Below are positions 44,158 to 52,793 of a stretch of DNA of 64,000 nt, in pieces. Position 1 is the first letter of the stretch. Every line of letters begins with the position of its first letter. Location of the stretch: NCBI GenBank assembly GCA_905480195.1, contig CAJQPN010000003.1:87755-151754 (forward strand), in the 5' to 3' direction. The position numbers and the translations under genes were made by a program. This DNA comes from an uncultured Acidimicrobiales bacterium. GTDB taxonomy: Bacteria > Actinomycetota > Acidimicrobiia > Acidimicrobiales > Aldehydirespiratoraceae. Under the pieces are notes generated by a model. The model was not told where the DNA came from and ran no database searches. It saw only the letters and a list, made by a program, of their open reading frames with translations.

Positions 44158-45315
44158 ATGCGACTCCCGCTCTACCATGCGGCCATGCGCGTCGACCGCG
44201 AACTCACCGAACGCGAAGCACTTTGGGGTACCACCATGCGCGGGCACGGCACCGATGGAGTCGAGGTCGCTCATGGCGATTCGGCCGCTGCCGTGGCACC
44301 AGGAACAGCACTCGACCGCGAAGCACGAGAAGCCATCGAGGAAGCGTCACTTCGTGGCGGTGCGACGTTGAGCGTCGGTGCCGGCAAGCGACTGGTCGAG
44401 GAAGCGCCAGACCGGACCCGAACTTGCTTCGAACGCGACCGTGATCGGATCCTCCACGCCTCGGCGTTTCGTCGGCTCGCAGGCAAAACCCAGGTCTTCG
44501 TCTTCCCCGACGATCATCAACGCACGCGGATGACGCACGCTCTCGAGGTTGCACAAGTCGCCCGCTCAGTCAGCTGGGCACTCGGGCTGAACGTACCGCT
44601 CACTGAGGCGATCGCTCTCGGCCACGACTGCGGCCACGGCCCCGGCGGCCACGCCAGCGAGGACGCGTTGTCACCCTATGTCGAGGGAGGCTTCAATCAT
44701 GCCGAATGGGGTGCCGACGTCACGCTACGGTCCCTCAACCTGTGTGAAGAGACCCTCGACGGCATCCGCAATCATTCGTGGTCGCGGCCCGCCCCTGCCA
44801 CCCCGGAGGGGGAAGTCGTGAGCTGGGCCGACCGGATCGCCTACGTCTGTCACGATTTCGAGGACGCAGCGACCGCAGGGATCGTCCGAGCCGAGGACCT
44901 TCCGGACCACGTGCGCGAGTTCTGCGGAACGACTCGGCGAATGCAGCTCGCCGGCTTCATCGGCGCCATGATCGCAGCGACGGAACGGACCGGTCGGATC
45001 GCCATGACCGTCGAAGGCGCTGCAGCACTTGCTGCGTTCCGTGCCTTCAACTACGAGAAGATCTATCTTCGGCCTGCGTCTCGTGACCAAGCCGCTCGGG
45101 TGATTGCAGTCCTGCAGTCGCTCGTCGAGCACCTCAGCGCCGATCCCACGCGCCTCCCTCCAAGGCTACTCGTCGACGATTCTGAGGCTGGCGTGCGTCA
45201 TGCTGCTGTGGCATGGGTCGCTGGCATGACGGACCGCTACGCGATCAAAGCGGCCCGCGAATGGCTCGATTTCGACCTCGATGCCCTACCGCAAGGTGTC
45301 GACGACCCCCGCTAG
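44158..45315 (+). CDS. dGTPase-like HD-domain phosphohydrolase
   Basis: The 385-residue product matches the deoxyguanosinetriphosphate triphosphohydrolase-like family: RDRILHASAFRRLAGKTQVFV, RTRMTHALEVAQVARS, AIALGHDCGHGPGGHAS (HD pair), and VVSWADRIAYVCHDFEDA. It would hydrolyse dNTPs to deoxynucleoside and triphosphate. The N-terminal ~85 residues are poorly conserved. A second in-frame ATG at 44185 lies six bases after TACCAT and would give a leaderless message, so the true start may be there. It is not linked to dnaG in this window. Confidence 0.88.
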   Translation: MRLPLYHAAMRVDRELTEREALWGTTMRGHGTDGVEVAHGDSAAAVAPGTALDREAREAIEEASLRGGATLSVGAGKRLVEEAPDRTRTCFERDRDRILHASAFRRLAGKTQVFVFPDDHQRTRMTHALEVAQVARSVSWALGLNVPLTEAIALGHDCGHGPGGHASEDALSPYVEGGFNHAEWGADVTLRSLNLCEETLDGIRNHSWSRPAPATPEGEVVSWADRIAYVCHDFEDAATAGIVRAEDLPDHVREFCGTTRRMQLAGFIGAMIAATERTGRIAMTVEGAAALAAFRAFNYEKIYLRPASRDQAARVIAVLQSLVEHLSADPTRLPPRLLVDDSEAGVRHAAVAWVAGMTDRYAIKAAREWLDFDLDALPQGVDDPR

Positions 45316-45356
45316 GCTTGCTAAACCCAGTCGACGGGGTCATCCGACCTAAGGAA

Positions 45357-45375
45357 CATCGGCAATACGCCGATG
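45357..45375 (+). promoter_or_regulatory. Leader hairpin upstream of the TadE-like gene
   Basis: CATCGGC-AATAC-GCCGATG forms a 7-bp stem with a 5-base loop. It separates an AAGGAA (45351-45356) from the ATG at 45384, with only eight bases between hairpin and start. Folding would bring the Shine-Dalgarno-like sequence close to the start, so it may govern initiation. Confidence 0.35.
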
Positions 45376-45383
45376 AAAAGAGC

Positions 45384-45890
45384 ATGCGTATGCGGCTACC
45401 AGCGAACACCCGGAGATGGGGGCTCGACCGTGGCGCCGCCGTAGCCGAGTTCGCGCTGGTCCTGCCATTCTTGGTCATGATCATGCTTGGAACCATTACT
45501 GCAGGTATTGCGTTGAACAATGATCTACAACTCCACCATTCCGCCAGGGACGCAGCCCGCTACGGCGCAACCGTTCCTGAAGGCCAAACGTTTGTGAGCG
45601 GCAACTGGGCAGCCAATGTCCGCTCTGTCGCCTTGTCACGGTTCGGCAGTGGTCTCAACGAAAGTGACGTGTGCGTTGCCCTCGTCAGCGGGATCGATCC
45701 CACGCCTGTTTCCTCCAACCACACGACCGAGACCAACGACGCAGCCTGTTACGACGACTCTGCGGCCGGAATATCTGACACGAGGGTTCAGGTCTCGGTC
45801 AGCATGCCAGCGAAGCTCGAAACCGGTCTCTTCACAGCCGACATCACGTTGTCGGCCGATGCGGTTTCCATGCACGAGAGCAATGCCTGA
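45384..45890 (+). CDS. TadE-like pilus-assembly pseudopilin
   Basis: The 168-residue product has a short basic N-terminus, then GAAVAEFALVLPFLVMIMLGTITAGI (about residues 16-41), the TadE prepilin-like helix with a conserved Glu. The remainder is an extracytoplasmic domain with two Cys (CVALVSG and ACYDDS) that may pair. TadE-like proteins assist Flp/tight-adherence pili. Two ATGs (45384, 45390) are close; the first is given. It overlaps the TadG-like gene by eight bases (ATGCCTGA). No tad ATPase or secretin genes are in view. Confidence 0.75.
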   Translation: MRMRLPANTRRWGLDRGAAVAEFALVLPFLVMIMLGTITAGIALNNDLQLHHSARDAARYGATVPEGQTFVSGNWAANVRSVALSRFGSGLNESDVCVALVSGIDPTPVSSNHTTETNDAACYDDSAAGISDTRVQVSVSMPAKLETGLFTADITLSADAVSMHESNA

Positions 45891-47631
45891 GCTGCGGTCC
45901 CGGGGCGAGTCCGGTGCCGTCGTTGTGCTGGTGGCAACCTCCTTACTCACTCTCCTCGTGCTGGTCGCCATCGTCGTCGATCTCGGTTTCATTCGAGACG
46001 AGCGACGATCCCACCAGTCCGCCGTCGACTTTGCTGCGCTCGCCGCCGGCAAAGCACTCGGCGCGGATTCGGGTCCCGACGGCCAGGCCGCCTGTGCTGC
46101 CGCCGTGCAGTACCTGCGAGCAAACGTTGACGACCTCCCAGGGGCTGCAACGGTTTCGTGCGCTGGCCTCCCGGCGAACTGCACCGGAGGATCTTCGCCA
46201 GTGACCATCTCTGACGACGGTACGGCGGGCAAGTACCAGATCGAGGTCACCTACCCGGTATCGAACGCAGCGATCGAAGACACCAGAACGGGGCCTCGAA
46301 GCTACGACGGGGACCCTTGCGAGCGGATCATGGTTCGACTCATGTCCTCGGTCAACGCCTTCTTTGGAACCATTCTCGGCAAGGACACGCTGGAAGTCGA
46401 CACGCAAGCCGTCGTCCGACAGGTCGAGGCTGCCAAACGACGACTGCCGAGCTTCTGGCTCTTGGAGCCCTTCGAGTGCGGTGCACTCGAGGTGGCGGGC
46501 GGCGCAGTCGTCCAGTCGGGTAGTGATAACCGGGCCGGGGTGATTCTGCTTGACAGTGATGGAAGCGCATGCCAGGGACAGGCATCTACCATTGAAGTGA
46601 GCGGCAACGGCTCCACGATCTACGCAAAGAGCGAATCGCCGACGGGCGACGCAGGAGCGATCAATCTTGTCGCCCTGGGTGAGGGGCAGACATGCCTTAC
46701 CGTGCCGAACGCCTGCAATGACGCTGATCTTGCAGCAGACGAAGACGAGGTCTTGGTCGACGGGGGGATCTGGCCCATTCCCGAGTCGCGAGTGAGCCGA
46801 GCGACGAGAGCGCCGGTTGACCACAAGTACAACTGCAAGGCGGTTTACCCGAATTATCTCAACACCCTTCCCATCACGGGGTGTTCGGCGGGTTCGCAAC
46901 CACACATCGACAACCTGCGGCTTGCAGTCGGGTCCTCGGGCACTCCGACCGGATGGCAGACGTGGACGGATCTCTACGACTGCGACGAGAAGAACGTCTC
47001 ACTAACACTCACAGGGAACTGGCACATCGACTGCTCGGGCCGCAAAGACACCTTCACCGTCGCTAACGGCACCTCCATAACTTTCGAAGACGGCAACATC
47101 ATTTTCGACGGCGACATCAAGCTCACCGGTGGGTCGCTCCAGTTCAATCAGAACAACTCGGGAACCGTGGACCCCACCTGCCAACTCACCGTGGTCGCCT
47201 GCATCGATCAGTCGTCAGCGGGTGCCGCCTGGGTGTACCAACGCGACGGAAACCTCACGCTGACGGGTGGAGCGCTCCTCGCCAACCACACGGCGATCTA
47301 CCAGCACACCGGCTACTTCGAGATGGCTGGTGGTTCACCACCGAATTGGACCGCTCCGACCGAGGGACCGCTCAAGGGATTGGCGGTTTGGTCAGAGGCC
47401 GACTCCGGTAAGTACAAGATCACTGGCGGCGCGGAAATGATTCTCGAAGGCACCTTTTTCACGCCAGGTGCAGACCCCATGACGATCTCCGGTGGATCCC
47501 CCGTCACCCCGATTAAAGCCCAATTCATCTCGCGAAAGCTCACCGTTAACGGCGGGGCGAATCTCGATCTGACCCCGGACCCGACCAGCGGACTCTTCCT
47601 GCCACCGGAGCCACCGCTCTTAATCCGTTGA
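45883..47631 (+). CDS. TadG-like envelope protein with glycine-glycine repeat region
   Basis: The 582-residue product starts MPELRSRGESGAVVVLVATSLLTLLVLVAIVVDLG-like, i.e. the TadG/PilX N-terminal helix with the QSAVDFAALAAGKALG motif (about 45-60). Residues about 200-575 are Gly/Ser/Thr-rich with recurring xGGx turns (VAGGAVVQSG, LTGGSLQF, LTGGALLA, MAGGSPPN, ITGGAEMI, ISGGSPVT, VNGGANLD), consistent with a beta-solenoid. Many Cys occur. It is presumably an exported surface component acting with the TadE-like protein. Confidence 0.7.
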   Translation: MPELRSRGESGAVVVLVATSLLTLLVLVAIVVDLGFIRDERRSHQSAVDFAALAAGKALGADSGPDGQAACAAAVQYLRANVDDLPGAATVSCAGLPANCTGGSSPVTISDDGTAGKYQIEVTYPVSNAAIEDTRTGPRSYDGDPCERIMVRLMSSVNAFFGTILGKDTLEVDTQAVVRQVEAAKRRLPSFWLLEPFECGALEVAGGAVVQSGSDNRAGVILLDSDGSACQGQASTIEVSGNGSTIYAKSESPTGDAGAINLVALGEGQTCLTVPNACNDADLAADEDEVLVDGGIWPIPESRVSRATRAPVDHKYNCKAVYPNYLNTLPITGCSAGSQPHIDNLRLAVGSSGTPTGWQTWTDLYDCDEKNVSLTLTGNWHIDCSGRKDTFTVANGTSITFEDGNIIFDGDIKLTGGSLQFNQNNSGTVDPTCQLTVVACIDQSSAGAAWVYQRDGNLTLTGGALLANHTAIYQHTGYFEMAGGSPPNWTAPTEGPLKGLAVWSEADSGKYKITGGAEMILEGTFFTPGADPMTISGGSPVTPIKAQFISRKLTVNGGANLDLTPDPTSGLFLPPEPPLLIR

Positions 47632-47669
47632 CCATCCGGGGGCGGTCAACGGCTCCGAAAACGACGAAA

Positions 47670-47687
47670 CCTCCGCCGAAGCGGAGG
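47670..47687 (-). terminator. Intrinsic terminator of rplU-rpmA
   Basis: On the minus strand CCTCCGC-TTCG-GCGGAGG (7-bp stem, tetraloop of the stable UUCG type) is followed by TTTCGTCGTTTT. It lies 23 bases beyond the rpmA stop. Confidence 0.78.
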
Positions 47688-47709
47688 CTCGTGTAGACAG
47701 CACCGACGG

Positions 47710-47961
47710 TCAGTTTGGCAGAACGTCCACGAGCTTCCGTCCCTTGCGGGAGCCGAACTTCACGACGCCATTGGCCGTCGCAAACAAGGTGTCATCGCCT
47801 CCACGCATGACGTTCTCACCCGGGTGAAACTTCGTTCCGCGCTGGCGAACAAGAATTGCGCCGGCATTGACCCTGCCCCCGTCGTAGACCTTCACACCTA
47901 GGCGCTGGGCGTTGGAATCACGCCCGTTCTTGGTGGAACCGCCACCCTTCGTCTTCGACAT
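47710..47961 (-). CDS. rpmA: 50S ribosomal protein L27
   Basis: The 83-residue basic protein begins [22 protein letters not shown] and contains [23 protein letters not shown], the canonical L27 sequence near the peptidyl-transferase centre. It follows rplU by six bases. No N-terminal pre-sequence (as in Firmicutes) is present. Confidence 0.98.
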   Translation of the reverse strand: MSKTKGGGSTKNGRDSNAQRLGVKVYDGGRVNAGAILVRQRGTKFHPGENVMRGGDDTLFATANGVVKFGSRKGRKLVDVLPN

Positions 47962-47967
47962 TGAGAA

Positions 47968-48276
47968 TCAGCCCTTCGTGATGCCGGTGATCTCGATGCG
48001 GCTCAACGCACTGCGATGGCCCCAACGCTTCCGGATATTCGACTTGTTTTTATAGACGAACCCGTTGATCTTCGGGCCCTTCGTCTCCTCAACTACCCGT
48101 GCAGTGACCGAAGCCTTGGCCAGCTGATCGGGGGTCGCGAGTACGGTGTCGCCGTCGACGACGAGCGCCACGGGAAGTGAGATCTCGACGCCCGGCTCAC
48201 CGGTACGATCGACCTCGAGAGTCTGCCCCTCTTCCACGCGGTATTGCTTGCCGCCGGTCTTCACTACTGCGTACAT
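47968..48276 (-). CDS. rplU: 50S ribosomal protein L21
   Basis: The 102-residue protein has MYAVVKTGGKQYRVEEGQTLEVD at the N-terminus and ends with the KRWGHRSALSRIEITGI signature. It binds 23S rRNA. It sits between the RNase G/E gene and rpmA, a standard order. Confidence 0.98.
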   Translation of the reverse strand: MYAVVKTGGKQYRVEEGQTLEVDRTGEPGVEISLPVALVVDGDTVLATPDQLAKASVTARVVEETKGPKINGFVYKNKSNIRKRWGHRSALSRIEITGITKG

Positions 48277-48322
48277 AGACCCGCAATGTTAGCGGGCTGG
48301 ACGGTGAATCCAGCCTTGCCGA

Positions 48323-49987
48323 TCAATCGAGAATTCCCTCAACCATGACATGGCCCTTGCCCCCGCACTCCTGGCAGTGCTCGGTGACCGACTCGAGGAG
48401 GCCCTCCCCTATCCGTTTCCGCGTCATCTCAATGAGGCCGAGTTCAGAGATGTCGAACACTTGGGTCCGAGTCTTATCTCGGGCGAGTGCCGCCCGGAAA
48501 GTCTTCACGACTTCGTCTCGGTTCTTGGCGATCTCCATATCGACGAAATCGATCACGATGATGCCACCGATGTCGCGTAGGCGGAGCTGGTTGGCGACCT
48601 CTTCGGCTGCCTCGAGGTTGTTGCGGAAAACGGTTTCCTCGAGCGATGACTTACCGACGTTCTTGCCAGTATTGACATCGATGACGGTGAGGGCTTCGGT
48701 GCCTTCGATGATGAGCGATCCACCCCCGGGTAGCCAGACCTTGCGATCGAGTGCCTTGCGGAGCTGTTCATCGATGTGCTGTCGCTCGAAGAGTGGGATT
48801 CCCTCGGCTTCTTCGTCGTAGTACTCGATTCGATCGGCAAGTGCAGGGGTGATCGACTCGACATACCCTTTGATTTCTTCGTAGAGGGCCTCGTCATCGA
48901 TGATGACACCTCGGAAATCCTTGGTGAACTCTTCACGGATGATCCGGACAGCAGCTTCAGGCTCTCGGTACAACAACGCCGGCGCCTTGGTCTTCGTTGA
49001 GAGTTTCTCGATCTCGTCCCACTGGGTCAGGAGGCGAGCCACATCGGCCTTAATCTCCTCGGCGGTCACGTTTTCGGCCGCGGTGCGAACGATCACTCCA
49101 TGCTGCTTCGGCTTCGCCTTGTCGAGAATGTTCCGAAGCCGCTTGCGTTCTCCATCCGGCAAACGCTTGGAAATCCCGTAGGTCGCGCTGTTCGGTACGA
49201 GCACTACGAAGCGGCCCGGGAGCGACACTTCCTGGGTAAGCCGAGCACCTTTGTGGGCGATCGGGTTCTTGGTCACCTGGGTGAGGATCGACTGCTTCGC
49301 CTTAAGGACGTCTTCGATTCGGGGCTGCTGCCCTTTCTTTTTCCCGCCTTCGATCTCGTCGGCGTCGTACTGAATGTCGCCGGCGTAGAGCACCGCGTTC
49401 TTCGGTGTCGCGATGTCGACGAACGCCGCCTCCATCCCGGGTAGAACGTTTTGAACCCGGCCGAGATAAATGTTGCCATGGATCTGAGTAATGTCGTCGG
49501 CGGGACGGGAAACCTGGTGCTCGACGAGTTTTCGCCCCTCGAGTGTGGCGATCTGCGTGGCCTTCGGACCCACATGGACACACATGAGGTAACGGCCGAC
49601 CGCTTTCCCTTTGCGAGTGCGGCCACGGCGCCGCTGCATGGTCATCTCGTCAAGTTCGACCGCCTCGCCCGACGTAATCGCCTCAACCGGTGCAGGTACC
49701 TGCCGGTCACCGCCTTGGCGCTGCTGACCACCCTGCTTCTGCTCATTGGTTTCGGCGCTGCGCTGCCCGCCACCACGACCACGACCACCGCGGCGACGCC
49801 GCCGCTTGCGCTGCTGACCCTCCCCACTCGGCTTCTGATTGCTCTGGTTGCGACCGTCACCACTGATGGGAACGGGTCGGCTGTCGCCGACCGTTGGCGC
49901 CGGTCGACTATCGCCGATCTTCGGCTTGCTGTTTGAAGCCTTGGCTTCTGCTGAGGGCTTCGGGGTCTGGGCCTGTTCGTCGGCCAT
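48323..49987 (-). CDS. rne: Ribonuclease E/G
   Basis: The 554-residue endoribonuclease has a disordered basic N-terminal extension (1-~130: Lys/Arg/Gly/Gln-rich). An S1 RNA-binding region (GNIYLGRVQNVLPGMEAAFVDIATPKNAVLYAGD) and the 5'-sensor/RNase H-like catalytic core (about 230-530) follow. The core contains VIDVNTGKNVGKSSLEETVFRNNLEAAEEVANQLRLRDIGGIIVIDFVDM, whose Asp pair binds catalytic Mg. A Zn-link-type CQECGGKGH lies near the end. It processes rRNA and mRNA. Unlike E. coli RNase E, the extension is N-terminal, as in other actinobacteria. Confidence 0.94.
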   Translation of the reverse strand: MADEQAQTPKPSAEAKASNSKPKIGDSRPAPTVGDSRPVPISGDGRNQSNQKPSGEGQQRKRRRRRGGRGRGGGQRSAETNEQKQGGQQRQGGDRQVPAPVEAITSGEAVELDEMTMQRRRGRTRKGKAVGRYLMCVHVGPKATQIATLEGRKLVEHQVSRPADDITQIHGNIYLGRVQNVLPGMEAAFVDIATPKNAVLYAGDIQYDADEIEGGKKKGQQPRIEDVLKAKQSILTQVTKNPIAHKGARLTQEVSLPGRFVVLVPNSATYGISKRLPDGERKRLRNILDKAKPKQHGVIVRTAAENVTAEEIKADVARLLTQWDEIEKLSTKTKAPALLYREPEAAVRIIREEFTKDFRGVIIDDEALYEEIKGYVESITPALADRIEYYDEEAEGIPLFERQHIDEQLRKALDRKVWLPGGGSLIIEGTEALTVIDVNTGKNVGKSSLEETVFRNNLEAAEEVANQLRLRDIGGIIVIDFVDMEIAKNRDEVVKTFRAALARDKTRTQVFDISELGLIEMTRKRIGEGLLESVTEHCQECGGKGHVMVEGILD

Positions 49988-50023
49988 GGTACGTATCTTT
50001 CGTTCGGGGCACGGCTTGGAGGG

Positions 50024-50740
50024 TCATGCAGACACCTCCAGCGGCGCAGACGAGGCTGCACTGACCGTCATTGGGTCTGCGCGTTGGCCATCGTCGGTTT
50101 GAATCCATTGGTGAAGTCGGAGGACCTTGTCCTCAGCGAGCGGTGGGTCGAGGGCTGAGAGCACTTCAGAAACTCGAGCAGCGCGCGGCTGGGTCCCGAG
50201 TTCGGCAATCAACCGCACACCATTTTCGATCGGCGAGCCCACAGCCAAGCTGAGCACGGCGGGCCGGAGATCATCGGTGATCTCCTTGCCCTTGCGCTCG
50301 CGTGTGACCATGACCTCATCACGTTCAAGCAGTCGATCGATCGACTGCTGAATCATGATGGGATCAGCATCACGGACGTCGATCTGCCAGGTACAACTGG
50401 TGACTGCCTGCTGTAGCGACGGCATCCGGCGGTCGCCAACGACCACTCCGGTTGCGGTCAGCCCCACCGGAAGGTGAGTGGTGAGCAGAACAGCAAGACC
50501 GTCGACGTCGAGCCCATCAACCCGTGCGGGGTCGAGATCGACGTCAATGTACTCACCGTTCGACTCGTGGCCAGTGGAGAGCGCGAGCCCGAAGGACAGC
50601 TTCGGACGAGGGTTGAAGCCCTCGCTGTAGGCCACCGGCAGCTCGGATCGGCGCAGCGCACGTTCCCAGATCCGGGCGATGTCGCGATGCGAGGTAAACC
50701 GGACCTTTCCGTGCTTGCTGAACGAAATCCGAAGCCTCAT
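50024..50740 (-). CDS. DUF2344 (TIGR03936) radical-SAM-linked protein
   Basis: The 238-residue product starts MRLRISFSKHGKVRFTSHRDIARIWERALRRSELPVAYSEGFNPRPKLSFGLAL-like, the DUF2344 signature with conserved His/Arg. It is always found beside or fused to the TIGR03960 radical-SAM protein and shares a 4-base overlap with it here. Its function is unknown; association with tRNA/RNA modification is suspected. Confidence 0.93.
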   Translation of the reverse strand: MRLRISFSKHGKVRFTSHRDIARIWERALRRSELPVAYSEGFNPRPKLSFGLALSTGHESNGEYIDVDLDPARVDGLDVDGLAVLLTTHLPVGLTATGVVVGDRRMPSLQQAVTSCTWQIDVRDADPIMIQQSIDRLLERDEVMVTRERKGKEITDDLRPAVLSLAVGSPIENGVRLIAELGTQPRAARVSEVLSALDPPLAEDKVLRLHQWIQTDDGQRADPMTVSAASSAPLEVSA

Positions 50741-52746
50741 GAGCCCGCTCCGGGAGATGCCGTTGCCAGCTTCCCCTCCCCGACGGTTCGCTTCGGCTGC
50801 AACATGACCGGAACTGCGCCGCCAGCCGACAGGTCGACACCTGTCCCCTGGCTTCCACCTGCCGGCGGTGTAGCCGATGCCACTACGTGCTCAATTCCGT
50901 AGCCGGTGCACGCGCCGCAGTCGTAGCACGGTGTCCACCGGCAGTCCTCGAGGCCGAGTTCCTCGAGCGCATCACGCCAGTCCTGCCACAAGAAGTCCTT
51001 GTGGAGCCCGGCAGAGAGGTGATCCCACGGGAGCACCTCATCTTCGGTGCGATGCCGATACACGTACCACTCGACATCGAGGCTGCAAGCCGCAAGGGCT
51101 TCCAGCCAGAGATCAATGGAGAAGTGTTCGGACCACTCCTGGAATGTGCCACCGCGACGCCACACATACTCGATGACGGCCGACAGCCGCCGATCCCCTC
51201 GGCTGGTGATGCCTTCCGCGAGCGAAGCACGAGTGTCGTGCCATTTGAGCTGAACGCCCTTCGTGCCTCGGAGGTCTTCCTTGAGAAGTTCTACTTTGCG
51301 TTTGAGTTCCGGCTCGGTGTTCTGTCCGAACCATTGAAACGGCGTCTGTGGCTTCGGCACAAAGCCGCCAACCGACACGGTCACCGACGGCGACTTGTGA
51401 TGCTTGCGGCCGAGTTCGACACAGTTGCGGCCAAGTTCAGCGATCCCGAGTGTGTCTTCGTCGGTCTCGGTGGGCAGGCCGGTCAGAAAGTAGAGCTTCA
51501 TCCGCCGCCAACCCTGGCTGTAGGCAGACTCGACAGCGCCGTAGAGATCTTCCTCTCGAATGAGTTTGTTGATGACCTGACGCATTCGCCAGGTCCCAGC
51601 TTCGGGAGCAAAGGTAAGGCCGGTACGACGGGCGCGCTGCAGCTCGGCGGCAATACCAACGGTGAAGGCATCAACCCGCAGCGAGGGCAGTGCCACCGAG
51701 ACCTGCCCGACACCGGCATCACTGACCGTGTCACCAACGACCTTTTCGATACCGGAGAAATCAGCGGTCGACAGCGACGTGAGACTGACCTCGTCGTATC
51801 CGGTGCGCTTGAGTCCCTCGGAGATCATGCGACTGACCTGCTCGGCCGGGCGCTCGCGGACAGGCCGAGTGATCATGCCTGCCTGGCAGAAACGGCAGCC
51901 ACGCGTGCAGCCCCGGAAGACCTCGACCGCAAGGCGGTCGTGCACTACCTCGGTAAGTGGCACGAGTTGTTGTTTCGGGTACGGCCAATCGGCGAGATCA
52001 GCAACCGTTCGTTTCTCGACCTTCTCGGGTACGTCGCCATAGCGGGGCGTCACCGCAGCGATGAACTCGCCGTCGTATTCCACGTCATACATGGAGGGCA
52101 CGTAGACGCCAGGGATCTTGGAGAGCTCGCGTAGAACGCCTTCGCGGGTACCGCTGTTCTTTCCCGACCGCTTCCATTCACGCAGCAGCTCGGTGATCTC
52201 ACCGACTACCTCCTCCCCGTCACCAAGGACCACCAAATCGACGAACTCGGCGATGGGTTCAGGGTTGTAGGTGCAGTGACCACCCACGGCGATGAGTGGG
52301 TCGCTGTCGCTTCGACGGATCGAATGGATCGGCACGCCGGCGAGGTCGATGCAGTTGATGAGGTTCGTGTAGGTGAGCTCAGCACTCAGGTTGAAGGCAA
52401 TGACATCGAATTCGCCGGCTGGCTTGTGCGTGTCGACCGAAAACAACGGAATGCCGTCTCGACGCATGAGTGCCTCAAGGTCGACCCATGGGGCATAGGA
52501 ACGTTCCGCAGCGCCATCAGGCCGTTCGTTGACGATCTCGTACAGGATCTGCAGGCCTGCATTCGGCAACCCGATCTCGTACGTGTCGGGGTAGGTCATC
52601 AGCCACGAGACGATGCCGGGGCCGTGCTCCGGCGTCTGCATCCCGTCCTCGCATCCGATGTAACGGGCGGGTTTCTGCACCTGCGGGAGAAGCGGCTCGA
52701 GGCGGGTCCACAGTGGCCCGTCGAAAGAGGCACGCGCCGTCGACAT
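50737..52746 (-). CDS. TIGR03960-family B12-binding/radical-SAM protein
   Basis: The 669-residue product has an N-terminal B12-binding-like domain (about 40-215) and a radical-SAM core with RGCTRGCRFCQAG (Cys-x3-Cys-x2-Cys), followed by TRPVRERPAEQV and ACSLDVEWYV-type C-terminal segments. A C-terminal C-x2-C-x-C-type cluster (CYDCGACTGYG) suggests an extra Fe-S site. It forms a conserved pair with DUF2344 near rne-rplU-rpmA. The reaction is unknown. Confidence 0.93.
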   Translation of the reverse strand: MSTARASFDGPLWTRLEPLLPQVQKPARYIGCEDGMQTPEHGPGIVSWLMTYPDTYEIGLPNAGLQILYEIVNERPDGAAERSYAPWVDLEALMRRDGIPLFSVDTHKPAGEFDVIAFNLSAELTYTNLINCIDLAGVPIHSIRRSDSDPLIAVGGHCTYNPEPIAEFVDLVVLGDGEEVVGEITELLREWKRSGKNSGTREGVLRELSKIPGVYVPSMYDVEYDGEFIAAVTPRYGDVPEKVEKRTVADLADWPYPKQQLVPLTEVVHDRLAVEVFRGCTRGCRFCQAGMITRPVRERPAEQVSRMISEGLKRTGYDEVSLTSLSTADFSGIEKVVGDTVSDAGVGQVSVALPSLRVDAFTVGIAAELQRARRTGLTFAPEAGTWRMRQVINKLIREEDLYGAVESAYSQGWRRMKLYFLTGLPTETDEDTLGIAELGRNCVELGRKHHKSPSVTVSVGGFVPKPQTPFQWFGQNTEPELKRKVELLKEDLRGTKGVQLKWHDTRASLAEGITSRGDRRLSAVIEYVWRRGGTFQEWSEHFSIDLWLEALAACSLDVEWYVYRHRTEDEVLPWDHLSAGLHKDFLWQDWRDALEELGLEDCRWTPCYDCGACTGYGIEHVVASATPPAGGSQGTGVDLSAGGAVPVMLQPKRTVGEGKLATASPGAGS

Positions 52747-52793
52747 GGTGCAGTCAGGCTACCGGCGCACCTGCGCGGTTGGGTGATTGTCGC

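Noticed and set aside
47627..47650. Inverted repeat GTTGACC/GGTCAAC at the 3' end of the TadG-like gene
   Set aside because: The loop is 10 bases and there is no T-run, so I did not call a terminator.
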